Part shown: piece by piece, positions 1 through 9,484 of the stretch
How the letters are laid out: every line of letters begins with the position of its first letter
How positions within the stretch are numbered: position 1 is the stretch's first letter
DNA from: an uncultured Prevotella sp.
GTDB taxonomy: Bacteria > Bacteroidota > Bacteroidia > Bacteroidales > Bacteroidaceae
Direction: 5' to 3'
DNA: 64,000 nt
NCBI GenBank assembly: GCA_944319935.1
Contig: CALUFM010000001.1
Location: 186,001 to 250,000, forward strand
Notes under the pieces: model-generated
What the model saw: only the letters and a program-made list of their open reading frames with translations
Database searches by the model: none
Told to the model about the DNA's origin: nothing
Position numbers and translations under genes: made by a program

Positions 1-740
1 TTGCACTCGTTTGCCGTTATCTCGCTAACCGTAGTAAAGCAATCAACATACTTTGCCGTCTGCTTCTCTATGGAATGTTTGCTCTGCATGTTAAGCTCCC
101 AAGCCATCTGGTCGCCGTTATAAGCAAATAGGTAATCGTACAACGGCTTGTTGTTTCCTGCGATACTGCGGCCTATGCTCGTGGCGTGAGTGGTGAACAA
201 GGTAGCCACTTGCGGTAGTTTGTTGTTGACATAAAGAAGCCCCAACCCAGTCATCCATTCATTGCCGTGATATACAACATGCTTTGTGTCATCAAGGTAA
301 AAACCGTAAAAGCTTTCCACAACCTTCGCCGCACCATACGAGAACATCGACGCTTCATCATAGTCTCCATAAGCGTGAAGACTGTCTACCTGGTAATGCT
401 CCCACAGCCACGTGTAAATTTCATTCTTATCCTTATAATACCGACTGAAATCCACCAATACGGCTATCGGAGTTCCGGGGACATTCCAACGCCCCACCCT
501 TACTGACAAGCCATCGCTTTCTGCTTTCTTGCGCCAATCGGCAAAGAGCGTCTTGTCTTCATTAAAATACAGATTATTGGCTTCCGCCAGGTCAGGCCCT
601 ATAAAAATGATTTTGTCGTGTAAAGCCTCTTGCAACGTCTTAGCCCTTGTTGAAAGGACCGTATATATACCTCCAACTTTATTGCATACCTCCCAACTCG
701 ATTCAAAAATATAGTCGGGCATTAATAACCTTGTCGCCAT
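1..740 (-). CDS. Glycogen synthase, GT3-type, partial (3' end outside window)
   Basis: The reading frame on the minus strand is open from the ATG at 740 to the window edge, giving 246 residues with no stop, so the gene is truncated only by the window. The N-terminus reads MATRLLMPDYIFESSWEVCN followed by KVGGIYTVLSTRA, the donor-sugar-binding start of eukaryote-like (GT3) glycogen synthases that Bacteroidetes carry. Further on, VVYHGNEW and LFTTHATSIGRSIAGNN match the family's acceptor and nucleotide-sugar region. The enzyme elongates alpha-1,4-glucan from a nucleotide sugar in the cytoplasm. A -7 box lies at 770-778. The gene is divergent from clpC. Confidence 0.9.
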   Translation of the reverse strand, partial: MATRLLMPDYIFESSWEVCNKVGGIYTVLSTRAKTLQEALHDKIIFIGPDLAEANNLYFNEDKTLFADWRKKAESDGLSVRVGRWNVPGTPIAVLVDFSRYYKDKNEIYTWLWEHYQVDSLHAYGDYDEASMFSYGAAKVVESFYGFYLDDTKHVVYHGNEWMTGLGLLYVNNKLPQVATLFTTHATSIGRSIAGNNKPLYDYLFAYNGDQMAWELNMQSKHSIEKQTAKYVDCFTTVSEITANEC

Positions 741-769
741 TTACCTAATTACTACTGAATAAAAACGGC

Positions 770-778
770 GCAAAGATA
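770..778 (-). promoter_or_regulatory. -7 box for the glycogen synthase gene
   Basis: On the minus strand the sequence reads TATCTTTGC, matching the Bacteroidetes TAnnTTTG box. It would give a leader of about 25 nt before the ATG at 740. I see no clear TTTG at the expected upstream distance. Confidence 0.6.
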
Positions 779-1477
779 ATAAAAAAATCGTCCAAAAACG
801 CACATCTAAAAGGTAAAAATTCTCAAAACGGCCATTTTCTTGATTTATATAAACTCCGCAACTCCAACAAAATATTTTTTACAAAAGCGTCTTTTTGCAA
901 ATGTCACACTTTGTTTGACATTCGGGAAACAAACTTACATTTTGATTTTTCGCCAACACTCATAGCGGCTTAATTTGCTAATAAAAACGATGCAGCACGA
1001 AAATAACAGGGAAAAATGCGGCCATACATAAACCTCTATGTATCAGAACGTTACACCGCGAACCGTCAAAACAACCCCGACTCGCCCACAGCAAAAGGCG
1101 CAAACAACAGTCTTTTGGAAGGCGAAAAGCGGCCTTTTGCAGCCTGGTTGACGGCTTTCCGCTTGCAGATATGCCACATTTTACAACAGCAAAAGCCATG
1201 TTTTTAAAAGAACAAGCAGAAAATGCAGGACATTATTTTCCATGAAATGCCACAAAAAGGACATAAGACCGCTGTACATTCAACCTATTTTGACATTCCA
1301 CCACGAAATATTCCAAATAACAAAACGCCAATATTTTTCGACATTTAACGTCACTATGTCAGCATGGCGGCCGTAGAATCAACGAGCAGCGGCGATGCCT
1401 AAGCATGCGAATCCATAAAAACACGCAATTTATGTGATTAAAAATTATGGCACAATATTTGTATAACAGAAAATGTG
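779..1477. other. Gene-free divergent region
   Basis: About 700 bases between the glycogen synthase and clpC promoters. The short open frames here lack recognisable motifs and ribosome sites. The stretch holds a small hairpin (ATACATA/TATGTAT near 1024-1043) and nested inverted repeats at 1063-1154 (CCGTCAA/TTGACGG around GCAAAAGGC/GCCTTTTGC). I see no gene. Confidence 0.5.
1063..1154. repeat. Nested inverted repeats in gene-free region
   Basis: The outer arms are CCGTCAA (1063-1069) and TTGACGG (1148-1154). The inner arms are GCAAAAGGC (1091-1099) and GCCTTTTGC (1132-1140), a perfect 9-bp match. Either strand could fold into a two-level stem. No promoter was seen directly next to it, so function is unknown. 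Confidence 0.4.
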
Positions 1478-1486
1478 TATCTTTGC
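1478..1486 (+). promoter_or_regulatory. -7 box for clpC
   Basis: TATCTTTGC fits the Bacteroidetes -7 consensus. The only TTTG upstream (1458-1461) is 16 bases away, shorter than the usual 19-21. The box lies inside the longer open frame that begins at 1447, which argues for the clpC start at 1576 and a leader of roughly 85 nt. Confidence 0.6.
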
Positions 1487-1575
1487 AGCGGAAAACCCAT
1501 ACGCGAGCTACACTGCAAGAAACAAGGCTGAAAAATCGGCCATTGGGAACAAAACGAAAAGAGAGGGATAAGTAC

Positions 1576-4116
1576 ATGACCAGTCAATTTTCACCAAAAG
1601 TATCACAAATACTGGCGTTCAGCCGCGAAGAAGCGGCCAGGCTCGCCAGCAGGTCGGTAGGACCGGAGCATCTGCTGCTCGGCATCCTGCGCGACAAGAC
1701 CGGCCCAGTGCATGAACTATTTGTAAAATCAGACATTAATTTCCAGACCGTAAAAGACGAATTGGAACAAAAGGTGCGCGAAGAGGACATGTCTCAGCCG
1801 TTGCGCACACACGAGCTTGTACTAAACGAAAAAGCAAGCAACATACTGAAATTAGCTGTTCTCGAAGCACGTATACAGTCAACGCAAATGGTTGACGAGC
1901 AGCATTTGCTACTCGCAATACTGCATGACCACGTGAACAATGGAGCAAAAGAAGTACTTGAATTTAACAACATGAACTACGAAGACGCATTGACATATTT
2001 CCAGCAGAAAGCGAACAACGTGACTAACGGCATAAACATGCCCGACAAGGACGAGGATGACGACGACGGAATGTTGAGCATAAACGGCGGGAACTCGCAA
2101 AAATCAAAACCCGCCAACACAACAACCACCCACAGGCCGACAGGGAAAACGCCTGTGCTTGACAACTTCGGAACCGACCTAACAAAAGCCGCCGCTGAAG
2201 GCAAGCTCGACCCTGTCGTGGGAAGGGAACGTGAAATCCAGCGCGTTACAGAAATCCTCTGCCGACGCAAAAAGAACAACCCGATACTAATCGGTGAACC
2301 GGGAGTCGGCAAAAGCGCAATTGTGGAGGGACTGGCACAGCTTATTTGCAAGCACCGCACGTCACCCGTACTGTTCAACAAGCGAATAATAACACTTGAC
2401 ATGACTGCCATTGTGGCGGGCACGAAATACCGCGGACAGTTTGAAGAGCGCATACGCGCCTTGATTAAGGAAATAGAACAAAACCCCGACGTGGTTGTTT
2501 TCATCGACGAGATACATACGCTAATCGGCGCAGGGTCAACACCAGGCTCGATGGATGCGGCCAACATGCTGAAACCAGCGTTGGCACGCGGTACCATACA
2601 ATGCATCGGAGCCACCACTCTCGACGAATACAGGAACTCCATAGAAAAAGACGGAGCATTGGAACGACGTTTTCAGAAGGTCATGGTAGAACCCACCACT
2701 GCCGAAGAAACCATAGAGATACTTAACAACATCAAGGACAGATATGAATACCACCACCACGTCGCGTATTCCGATGATGCCATATTGGCTTGTGTCAAAC
2801 TGACAGACAGATATGTCACTGACAGGGCTTTCCCAGACAAGGCCATCGACGCTCTCGACGAAGTTGGCGCACGTGTACACCTGCAACACGCCCAGATGCC
2901 GCCTGAAATTAGCGAAAAAGAAAAAGAAATAAGCTATGTAAAAGAAAAGAAACAGGCCGCGGTGAGAAACCAAAACTTCGAACTTGCGGCAAGTTATCGC
3001 GACAAGCAGACAGAATTGGAAGCTGAACTGCAGGAACTTCAAGACCAATGGGCAAACAACGAAATTGGCAACCGCGACATAATAACAGACAAAGACGTTG
3101 CGGATGTCGTATCCATGATAACAGGAGTGCCTGTACAAAGAATGGCGGAAGCTGAAGGTGTTCGCCTGAAAAACATGGACGCAGAACTTAAAAAAGCTGT
3201 AATAGCACAGGACAAGGCCATCGAAAAGCTTGTAAAGTCAATACAGCGTAACCGTGTCGGACTGAAAGAGCCTAACCACCCGATAGGCGCGTTCATGTTC
3301 CTCGGGCCTACCGGCGTAGGCAAAACCTACCTGGCCAAGAAATTGGCAGAATACATGTTTGGCAGCAGCGACGCCCTAATACGCATCGACATGAGCGAAT
3401 ACAGTGAAAGTTTCAACACGTCACGCTTGATAGGCGCGCCTCCGGGATATGTGGGTTATGAAGAAGGTGGCCAACTGACAGAGCGTGTCCGCCGGCATCC
3501 CTACTCCATCGTATTGCTCGACGAAATCGAGAAAGCCCACGGCAACGTGTTCAACATGCTGCTGCAAGTTCTTGACGAAGGACGCTTGACCGACGGCAAC
3601 GGCCGCCTGATTGACTTCCGCAACACTGTAATAATAATGACCAGCAACGCAGGAACACGCCAACTGAAAGAATTCGGACGAGGCGTTGGCTTCAATGCGG
3701 GCGGTGCCATGGGGCTTAGCCTTAACGACAGCGACAAGGAATACGCACGCAGCATAATACAGAAAAGCCTTAGCAAGCAGTTCAGTCCTGAATTCCTGAA
3801 CAGGCTCGACGAAATCATAACCTTCGACCAGCTTGACCTTGAAGCCATAAAGAAGATTATCGACATAGAACTTAAAGGTCTTACGAAACGTATTAAGGAA
3901 CTCGGTTACAATCTTGAAATATCCGACAAGGCCAAAGAATTTGTCGCTACAAAGGGTTATGACGTACAGTTCGGCGCACGTCCGTTGAAACGTGCCATCC
4001 AAAACTACATCGAAGACGGTGTCTGCGAACTGTTGCTTGACGGCAAACTCAACAGCGGCGACACAATACATGTAGACAAAAACGAGGATAAGGAAGAGCT
4101 TACTTTCAAAAACTAA
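1576..4116 (+). CDS. clpC: ATP-dependent Clp protease ATP-binding subunit ClpC
   Basis: 846 residues from the ATG at 1576, which follows the purine-rich GAGAGGGA. An upstream in-frame ATG at 1447 is rejected because it precedes the promoter box. Domain order is Clp-N repeats (residues about 1-150), AAA+ 1 with Walker A GEPGVGKS at about 240-247, a coiled-coil middle segment around 410-490, and AAA+ 2 with Walker A GPTGVGKT at about 577-584 followed by the ClpB-D2-small type C-terminus. ClpC unfolds proteins and feeds them to ClpP; neither clpP nor an mcsA adaptor gene is nearby. It is transcribed alone, between a -7 box and a strong terminator. Confidence 0.95.
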   Translation: MTSQFSPKVSQILAFSREEAARLASRSVGPEHLLLGILRDKTGPVHELFVKSDINFQTVKDELEQKVREEDMSQPLRTHELVLNEKASNILKLAVLEARIQSTQMVDEQHLLLAILHDHVNNGAKEVLEFNNMNYEDALTYFQQKANNVTNGINMPDKDEDDDDGMLSINGGNSQKSKPANTTTTHRPTGKTPVLDNFGTDLTKAAAEGKLDPVVGREREIQRVTEILCRRKKNNPILIGEPGVGKSAIVEGLAQLICKHRTSPVLFNKRIITLDMTAIVAGTKYRGQFEERIRALIKEIEQNPDVVVFIDEIHTLIGAGSTPGSMDAANMLKPALARGTIQCIGATTLDEYRNSIEKDGALERRFQKVMVEPTTAEETIEILNNIKDRYEYHHHVAYSDDAILACVKLTDRYVTDRAFPDKAIDALDEVGARVHLQHAQMPPEISEKEKEISYVKEKKQAAVRNQNFELAASYRDKQTELEAELQELQDQWANNEIGNRDIITDKDVADVVSMITGVPVQRMAEAEGVRLKNMDAELKKAVIAQDKAIEKLVKSIQRNRVGLKEPNHPIGAFMFLGPTGVGKTYLAKKLAEYMFGSSDALIRIDMSEYSESFNTSRLIGAPPGYVGYEEGGQLTERVRRHPYSIVLLDEIEKAHGNVFNMLLQVLDEGRLTDGNGRLIDFRNTVIIMTSNAGTRQLKEFGRGVGFNAGGAMGLSLNDSDKEYARSIIQKSLSKQFSPEFLNRLDEIITFDQLDLEAIKKIIDIELKGLTKRIKELGYNLEISDKAKEFVATKGYDVQFGARPLKRAIQNYIEDGVCELLLDGKLNSGDTIHVDKNEDKEELTFKN

Positions 4117-4134
4117 GCACGAATAACCAAGGAT

Positions 4135-4182
4135 AAATAAAGCCGCCCTTGTTGTATGAAACCAACAAAGGCGGCTTTATTT
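4135..4182. terminator. Bidirectional terminator between convergent genes
   Basis: Two 20-base arms (4135-4154 and 4163-4182) are complementary except for one position, around an 8-base loop. A-rich and T-rich ends flank the GC core, so it can act for clpC on the plus strand and for the peptidase pair on the minus strand. Confidence 0.88.
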
Positions 4183-4204
4183 GTAATCAACCTTTTATCA
4201 TCCA

Positions 4205-5077
4205 CTATCTGACTGTTATATGGAAACAGCCTTGCTTCACTTCATATTTCACATAACAGCGTTTCCGTTCACGCATGTCACGCAACACCTCGCTAAGCAC
4301 CCACTTCAACGTATCATTGCGCACAGCGCGCCGCGGTTTTCCACCTGAAGGGCTTACGGTCTTATAACGGTTGTAACAGATGTCGAAAGTAGTGCCATAC
4401 AGGTGGCAAGAATTTTCCGTTGCGTTAGAGTTGTAACCCCTGAGACTTTTCACATCGGCACGTGTACGGAGTACGCTGGTGACTATTATCTGATGCAGCG
4501 GTATGCCCTTGATTTGCAAACTGTCATAATAAGCGCGGCCTATGTCGCTAAGCAAGACGGCGGCACGAGGCACGAGATAAGGTATGCTGTTACGTAACGG
4601 GTCAACATGAAAATACGGATTCGCGCCTACGTATACGAGTTCTTTTTTGCGGCTTTCAGCGTCTTTGCGGTCTTCAACCGGTTCAACGCCATGCGTACTC
4701 GCAGCCACAAGCTGTACGTCGTTGTTGTCCGGAAATGTCCTGCTGAACCCTGGCACACTGTTTATTTTATGCTTCAGCACATTTCCCTTACTGTCAAAAA
4801 AGACCGTCAAGGGAAAATCCGCAGAAACAACGGCCTCTTGCTGCCATACAAACACACTGTCGGCCACAGGTCTTTCCACACTTGGCAAAACTGTTTCGAC
4901 ACTGTCGGACACAGCAAGTTCCGGCTTGTTCTCTGCCACAGACGGGAAAAGCAAGCGTACCAATGCCAATAAAAGCACTACGGCCGAAAAGACCGTCAGA
5001 AATTTATTCTTCACCGCATATCTGCGCAAAGCCTTACAAGCGACCTTGAGCAAAGCGACAAGATAGTCTTTGAACAT
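4205..5077 (-). CDS. Membrane-anchored DUF5715-like protein, M15 peptidase-type fold
   Basis: 290 residues from the ATG at 5077; a TTG two codons upstream is less likely. One membrane segment lies at about residues 26-45, after a basic N-terminus, and the rest should be periplasmic. The C-terminal half carries the zinc-site pattern of D-Ala-D-Ala carboxypeptidases (peptidase M15): TSVLRTRAD, then SCHLYGTTFD (His about 225, Asp about 232), and a final GCFHI (His about 286). This suggests a peptidoglycan-linked metallopeptidase, though activity is inference. It follows the gene at 5092 by 14 bases, so the two are probably one transcript. Confidence 0.7.
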   Translation of the reverse strand: MFKDYLVALLKVACKALRRYAVKNKFLTVFSAVVLLLALVRLLFPSVAENKPELAVSDSVETVLPSVERPVADSVFVWQQEAVVSADFPLTVFFDSKGNVLKHKINSVPGFSRTFPDNNDVQLVAASTHGVEPVEDRKDAESRKKELVYVGANPYFHVDPLRNSIPYLVPRAAVLLSDIGRAYYDSLQIKGIPLHQIIVTSVLRTRADVKSLRGYNSNATENSCHLYGTTFDICYNRYKTVSPSGGKPRRAVRNDTLKWVLSEVLRDMRERKRCYVKYEVKQGCFHITVR

Positions 5078-5091
5078 AATCAATGGTTTTC

Positions 5092-6084
5092 TTACTTGCC
5101 CAAAGCCTTTGCCTCATCACGAATTGCCGAGATAATACGCATTGAAAGCTCAGGGGTTGGCAATTTCTTGTTCGTTCCGCATATTGCTGTTGCGAAATTG
5201 TCTGCAAGGCATTCCTCCGGGTTTATCACATAGTCAGTATTCTTCCCAACCAAATCATAAAAGTCAGTGGCACGCTCAAGCGGCACAATCACCGTCTTGC
5301 CATCACTCTTCACAGGCTCGAAATTGCCGTCAAGCGGAATAAGGCCGATTTTCATGTAATCAAAGAAAGAGCCTCCGGCATAATCACGGTCAGAGTATAT
5401 CACCATCGTGTACGGACTTTTCACACCGTCAACGGTCAGCATGGCATAGCTGTCATAGCGGTTGACGTCAGGATTGGAGATGCGCCTGTCTGTCACGTCT
5501 TTAGAAAACTCTATCTCCTTGTCAAGAACGGTGAAACCTATCAATGAATACATCTTCCGCCTGAAATCAGGATTGTCACGTGTCAAGACGTGGAATGTCT
5601 CATGTGCCACAAGCCATGCCAAGCGGTCGGCGGTAACCTTTTTCATCACATCCTCGCTCACGCAGATGATGTCGCCACGGGTATAAGCTCCAGCATTGCC
5701 TTCTTCCTCCATGGTTGTCTTAACCAAAGTAAACTCCTGAGGAAGCGGCAGGCTCAGCCCCTTTGCCGTCAGGCTGTCGTCAAAAATAGTGAAAGCCTTG
5801 AACAACGAGTCCTTGTCGGCTTGGGTAAAGTCACGTGTACAACCTTTCAGCATGTCCATGATTTCAGCACGCGTCGCGCCCGACCTGCCCATGCGAGCCT
5901 CGATGTCAAACTTGCCCCAGTTGTTTGTGTTCTTGTCTGGAGTTGACAACAACTTGCTTGCTTCCACCGAATCAACGAAATGCAAGACAAACTTATTGAA
6001 CTCGTCAACGGCCACGCTGCTCACCGTACCAAAGCCAAACAGGCAAACAACGGCTCCAAGCCGTAACTTTGATAACAATTTCAT
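5092..6084 (-). CDS. Secreted HExxH metalloprotease-like protein
   Basis: 330 residues from the ATG at 6084, chosen because GGAG lies about 10 bases upstream; an in-frame ATG at 6099 would hide that site. A signal peptide is visible (basic start, then GAVVCLFGFGTVSSVA). The motif WLVAHETFHVL at about residues 158-168 is an HExxH zinc site, and the later EECLADNFATA could supply the third ligand. The family is not one I can name. It is the first gene of a two-gene minus-strand unit with the DUF5715-like gene, with a -7 box at 6115-6123. Confidence 0.65.
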   Translation of the reverse strand: MKLLSKLRLGAVVCLFGFGTVSSVAVDEFNKFVLHFVDSVEASKLLSTPDKNTNNWGKFDIEARMGRSGATRAEIMDMLKGCTRDFTQADKDSLFKAFTIFDDSLTAKGLSLPLPQEFTLVKTTMEEEGNAGAYTRGDIICVSEDVMKKVTADRLAWLVAHETFHVLTRDNPDFRRKMYSLIGFTVLDKEIEFSKDVTDRRISNPDVNRYDSYAMLTVDGVKSPYTMVIYSDRDYAGGSFFDYMKIGLIPLDGNFEPVKSDGKTVIVPLERATDFYDLVGKNTDYVINPEECLADNFATAICGTNKKLPTPELSMRIISAIRDEAKALGK

Positions 6085-6114
6085 CTTTAATATCTCCATA
6101 AAATTAAACTGACG

Positions 6115-6123
6115 GCAAAATTA
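6115..6123 (-). promoter_or_regulatory. -7 box for the zinc peptidase pair
   Basis: The minus strand reads TAATTTTGC about 30 bases upstream of the ATG at 6084. No upstream TTTG at the usual distance was seen. Confidence 0.55.
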
Positions 6124-6596
6124 CCAAAAAAACTCGACACTTGACATAAAACCGCATAAGTTTTACCTGACGGAACAAATTTGCACAATCAATCAAGCAA
6201 TACACAAACTGCGACATAACACAATCACGCCACCGCGACAAACACAGGCAAAGACGACAATGCGCAAATTCAACCTTAAATTTTGATATACTGCGCAAAC
6301 ACCTGTAAACCAATAACTTAAAAGCAACGACTCAACCAATGGCAAACGACAAGGTAAAACACGGCATATCACCGTGCAATATGCCGCATATCACACCACA
6401 AAACGCCATGTTTCACAAAACCATAAATTTTGACATGCCAATCCAAGGGGCATGCAACTAATCTTCGGCAACCGCAGCCAAAGCACGGCCCGCATGGCAC
6501 GGCTGTGGCCATCGCATACCATTTAATTCCACATCCATAATTACGGCGAAAATAAAAAAGAACCGGAAAAATCAATGAAGATTAAAATAAATTCTG
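6124..6596. other. Gene-free divergent region upstream of phoH
   Basis: About 470 bases with only short open frames without motifs. It includes words that recur in other gene-free stretches here, such as AACGCCATG and GGCATAT. I see no gene. Confidence 0.45.
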
Positions 6597-6605
6597 TATT
6601 TTTGC
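6597..6605 (+). promoter_or_regulatory. -7 box for phoH
   Basis: TATTTTTGC fits TAnnTTTG and lies 24 bases before the TTG start of phoH. No clear upstream TTTG. Confidence 0.55.
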
Positions 6606-6629
6606 ACAATAAATAAAATCGAAGGCAAA

Positions 6630-7601
6630 TTGATAGAGAAGCATATCGTACTTGAAGACATCGACCCCGTAATGCTATACGGGGCGGGAAACGCTTATCT
6701 ACAAATCATAAAGGCTCTTTATCCCAAACTGAGAATTGTCGCGCGTGACAACGTGATGCGTGTCTTAGGTGACGAAGAGCAGATGGCCTCGTTCGAGGAA
6801 AATATTGAAAAGATAAGGCTGCATATCGTAAAATACAACTCTATCAACGAAGAAGACATTATAAATATAATCAAGGGCGGCAAGACGAAAGAAGATACGG
6901 CGAACGACGTGGTTGTGTACAACATATCAGGCCGCCCCATAAAGAGCCGCAGCGAGAACCAACAGAAGCTTATCAATGCATACAACAAGACCGACATGGT
7001 GTTCGCCATAGGGCCTGCCGGTACAGGAAAGACATATCTCAGCATAGCCCTTGCGGTAAAAGCCCTAAAAGAAAAAACAGCGAAAAAGATAATATTAAGC
7101 CGTCCGGCGGTGGAAGCAGGGGAAAAATTGGGGTTCTTGCCCGGCGACATGAAAGACAAGATAGACCCATATCTCCAACCGTTGTATGACGCACTTGAAG
7201 ACATGCTGCCAACTGTCAAGCTACAGGACATGATGGAAAAACATGTCATACAAATCGCCCCGCTGGCTTTCATGCGCGGAAGGACGCTAAGCGACGCCGT
7301 TGTCATACTCGATGAAGCCCAAAATACGACGACCGCACAAATAAGGATGTTCCTGACGCGAATGGGATGGAACACCAAGATGATAATAACCGGCGACCTA
7401 ACCCAGGTAGACTTGCCGCATGGGACAACAAGCGGACTGCGTGAAGCCGTAAATGTACTTAAAGACGTAGAAGGCATATCCATCGTCAACATGGACGAGA
7501 AAGACATCGTAAGGCACAAGTTGGTGACAAGAATCGTCAACGCATATAAGAATTTCAAGCAAGCAAGCGACGAGCAAGCAAAAAGGCAAAAAGGCAACTA
7601 A
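6630..7601 (+). CDS. PhoH family ATPase
   Basis: 323 residues with a TTG start, preceded by GAAGG six bases upstream; the first residues (MIEKHIVLEDIDP) fit the usual family N-terminus, which supports the TTG. Walker A GPAGTGKT is at about residues 128-135 and Walker B VVILDEAQN follows, typical of the PhoH P-loop domain (superfamily 1 helicase-like). Members bind ATP and RNA and are linked to RNA processing or stress; the exact role is not shown here. The long minus-strand open frame over this gene is a shadow. Confidence 0.88.
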   Translation: MIEKHIVLEDIDPVMLYGAGNAYLQIIKALYPKLRIVARDNVMRVLGDEEQMASFEENIEKIRLHIVKYNSINEEDIINIIKGGKTKEDTANDVVVYNISGRPIKSRSENQQKLINAYNKTDMVFAIGPAGTGKTYLSIALAVKALKEKTAKKIILSRPAVEAGEKLGFLPGDMKDKIDPYLQPLYDALEDMLPTVKLQDMMEKHVIQIAPLAFMRGRTLSDAVVILDEAQNTTTAQIRMFLTRMGWNTKMIITGDLTQVDLPHGTTSGLREAVNVLKDVEGISIVNMDEKDIVRHKLVTRIVNAYKNFKQASDEQAKRQKGN

Positions 7602-7667
7602 TGACAAGCAAGACTGGATTTCAATACGGTTTTTCAGTTCTTGCCTGCAACTAAAATAACAACGACA

Positions 7668-8615
7668 ATGAAAGCATTGACAAAGACAGACTTCCATTTT
7701 GATGGACAAAAAAGCGTGTACCACGGAAAAGTACGCGACGTGTACAACATCAACGATGACATCATCGTAATGATTGCGACTGACAGGATTTCGGCTTTCG
7801 ATGTGGTTCTGCCCAAAGGCATTCCTTTTAAAGGACAAGTGCTGAATCAAATCGCAGCGAAATTCCTTGACCAGACCAAAGACATTTGTCCCAACTGGAA
7901 ATTAGCCACGCCAGACCCGATGGTGACTGTAGGTTTGAAATGCGAGGGTTTCCGTGTCGAGATGATCATCCGCTCTATACTTACAGGCTCCGCTTGGCGT
8001 GAATACCAAAAGGGATGCCGCGAACTCTGCGGCGTGAAACTGCCTGACGGGATGAGGGAGAACCAGCGTTTCCCAGAACCAATCATCACCCCCACGACCA
8101 AGGCGGACGAAGGTCATGACATGAACATCTCAAAAGAAGAGATAATAGCGCAAGGCATCGTAAGCAAGGAAGATTATGAGATAATGGAAGATTACACCCG
8201 CAAGATTTTCGCCCGCGGGCAAGAAATCGCCGCACAACACGGCCTTATCCTTGTTGACACAAAATACGAATTTGGCAAACGCGATGGGAAGGTCTACCTT
8301 ATTGACGAGGTTCACACGCCTGACAGCAGCCGTTACTTCTATGCTGACGGATATGAGGAAAAGTTTGAAAAAGGCGAACCTCAACGTCAACTTTCCAAAG
8401 AATTTGTGCGCCAATGGCTCATAGAACACAACTTCATGAACGAACCGGGACAAGTAATGCCTGAAATAACTGACGAATATGCCGAAAGCGTCAGCGAACG
8501 TTACATAGAATTGTTTGAACACATTACTGGCGACAAGTTCAACAAAGCTACAGAGGAAGGTGACATCGCAGCCCGCATCGAGAAGAACGTAAAGGAATAT
8601 TTGAAGACACTTTAA
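7668..8615 (+). CDS. purC: Phosphoribosylaminoimidazole-succinocarboxamide synthase
   Basis: 315 residues from the ATG at 7668; an upstream TTG at 7641 is less likely. The N-terminus GKVRDVY and [12 protein letters not shown] are the ATP and substrate motifs of SAICAR synthase. [10 protein letters not shown] and [12 protein letters not shown] are conserved family segments. It makes SAICAR from CAIR, aspartate and ATP in purine synthesis. The length fits the bacterial single-domain enzyme of this phylum. purM lies 1.7 kb downstream and purN at 56 kb, so purine genes are scattered. Confidence 0.95.
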   Translation: MKALTKTDFHFDGQKSVYHGKVRDVYNINDDIIVMIATDRISAFDVVLPKGIPFKGQVLNQIAAKFLDQTKDICPNWKLATPDPMVTVGLKCEGFRVEMIIRSILTGSAWREYQKGCRELCGVKLPDGMRENQRFPEPIITPTTKADEGHDMNISKEEIIAQGIVSKEDYEIMEDYTRKIFARGQEIAAQHGLILVDTKYEFGKRDGKVYLIDEVHTPDSSRYFYADGYEEKFEKGEPQRQLSKEFVRQWLIEHNFMNEPGQVMPEITDEYAESVSERYIELFEHITGDKFNKATEEGDIAARIEKNVKEYLKTL

Positions 8616-8625
8616 TCAGACTGCA

Positions 8626-8720
8626 GACAACAGACAAGCAAACAAGGAAGATTATCGCTTACATTATAATAATTACATCATCTAATTAAACAAAGCATCC
8701 TTGTCTGCTTGTCTGCTGTC
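8626..8720. repeat. Long intergenic inverted repeat A
   Basis: Left arm 8626-8648 and right arm 8698-8720 are each 23 bases and complementary at 21 positions. The arms repeat the word GACAAGCA with an 8-base rhythm. The 49-base loop is AT-rich. It sits between purC and menG, and its arms resemble those of repeat B at 13615-13697. Confidence 0.75.
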
Positions 8721-8737
8721 TACTTTCACTAGGAACA

Positions 8738-9475
8738 ATGACTTATAAGCAGGAACGCATAACGCCTTATGGCGACGGACGCGAAAAGCACAAGCAAGTG
8801 GAAACAATGTTTGACAACATTGCCCACTCGTATGACGTGCTGAACCACCGCCTGTCATTCGGCATAGACTATATTTGGCGGAAAAAGGCTATAAGGCAGT
8901 TAGCCCCATACAAACCGCAAAACATTTTGGACATCGCTACCGGTACGGGCGATTTCGCCATTATGTCTGCCAAGATACTGCGTCCTGACAACATTGTCGG
9001 CATTGATATTTCGGAGGGAATGATGGCCATCGGAGCCAACAAGGTCAAGACGTTGGGGTTAAGCGGCATCATATCTTTCAAGAAAGAAGATTGCCAACAA
9101 ATGTCATATCCAGACAATACATTTGACGCTATCACAACAGCTTTTGGCATAAGAAACTTCCAAAATCTTGACGCCTGCCTGAGGGAAATGTGCAGAGTAT
9201 TAAAAAAAGGAGGACAAGTAAGCATACTTGAACTCAGCCGTCCGATGCATTTTCCGATGAAACAGCTATTTTGGATATATTCGCATACACTACTTCCCTT
9301 GTACGGGAAAATAATATCCAAAGACACCGAAGCGTACAAATATCTCATATCAACCATTGAATCGTTTCCACAAGGTGAGAAAATGGTCGACATATTCAAA
9401 AAAGCCGGATTTTCTGAAGCAAAGTTCAAGCGTCTAACTTTTGGCATCTGCACATGTTATTTTGCAATCAAATAA
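8738..9475 (+). CDS. menG: Demethylmenaquinone methyltransferase
   Basis: 245 residues. [19 protein letters not shown] is the UbiE/MenG N-terminal signature, [11 protein letters not shown] is the SAM-binding motif I, and [21 protein letters not shown] is the second family signature. It methylates demethylmenaquinone to menaquinone, the quinone of anaerobic Bacteroidales and a likely electron carrier for the Nuo complex coded at 57-64 kb. The stop is 9 bases before aroE, so both are probably one transcript. Confidence 0.94.
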   Translation: MTYKQERITPYGDGREKHKQVETMFDNIAHSYDVLNHRLSFGIDYIWRKKAIRQLAPYKPQNILDIATGTGDFAIMSAKILRPDNIVGIDISEGMMAIGANKVKTLGLSGIISFKKEDCQQMSYPDNTFDAITTAFGIRNFQNLDACLREMCRVLKKGGQVSILELSRPMHFPMKQLFWIYSHTLLPLYGKIISKDTEAYKYLISTIESFPQGEKMVDIFKKAGFSEAKFKRLTFGICTCYFAIK

Positions 9476-9484
9476 ATACGAACC

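Noticed and set aside
1447..1575. Upstream in-frame extension of clpC
   Set aside because: It contains the promoter box and its residues do not match the Clp N-terminal domain.
6719..7597. 292-codon minus-strand frame opposite phoH
   Set aside because: It mirrors the phoH reading frame, has no known motif, and phoH has clear P-loop motifs.
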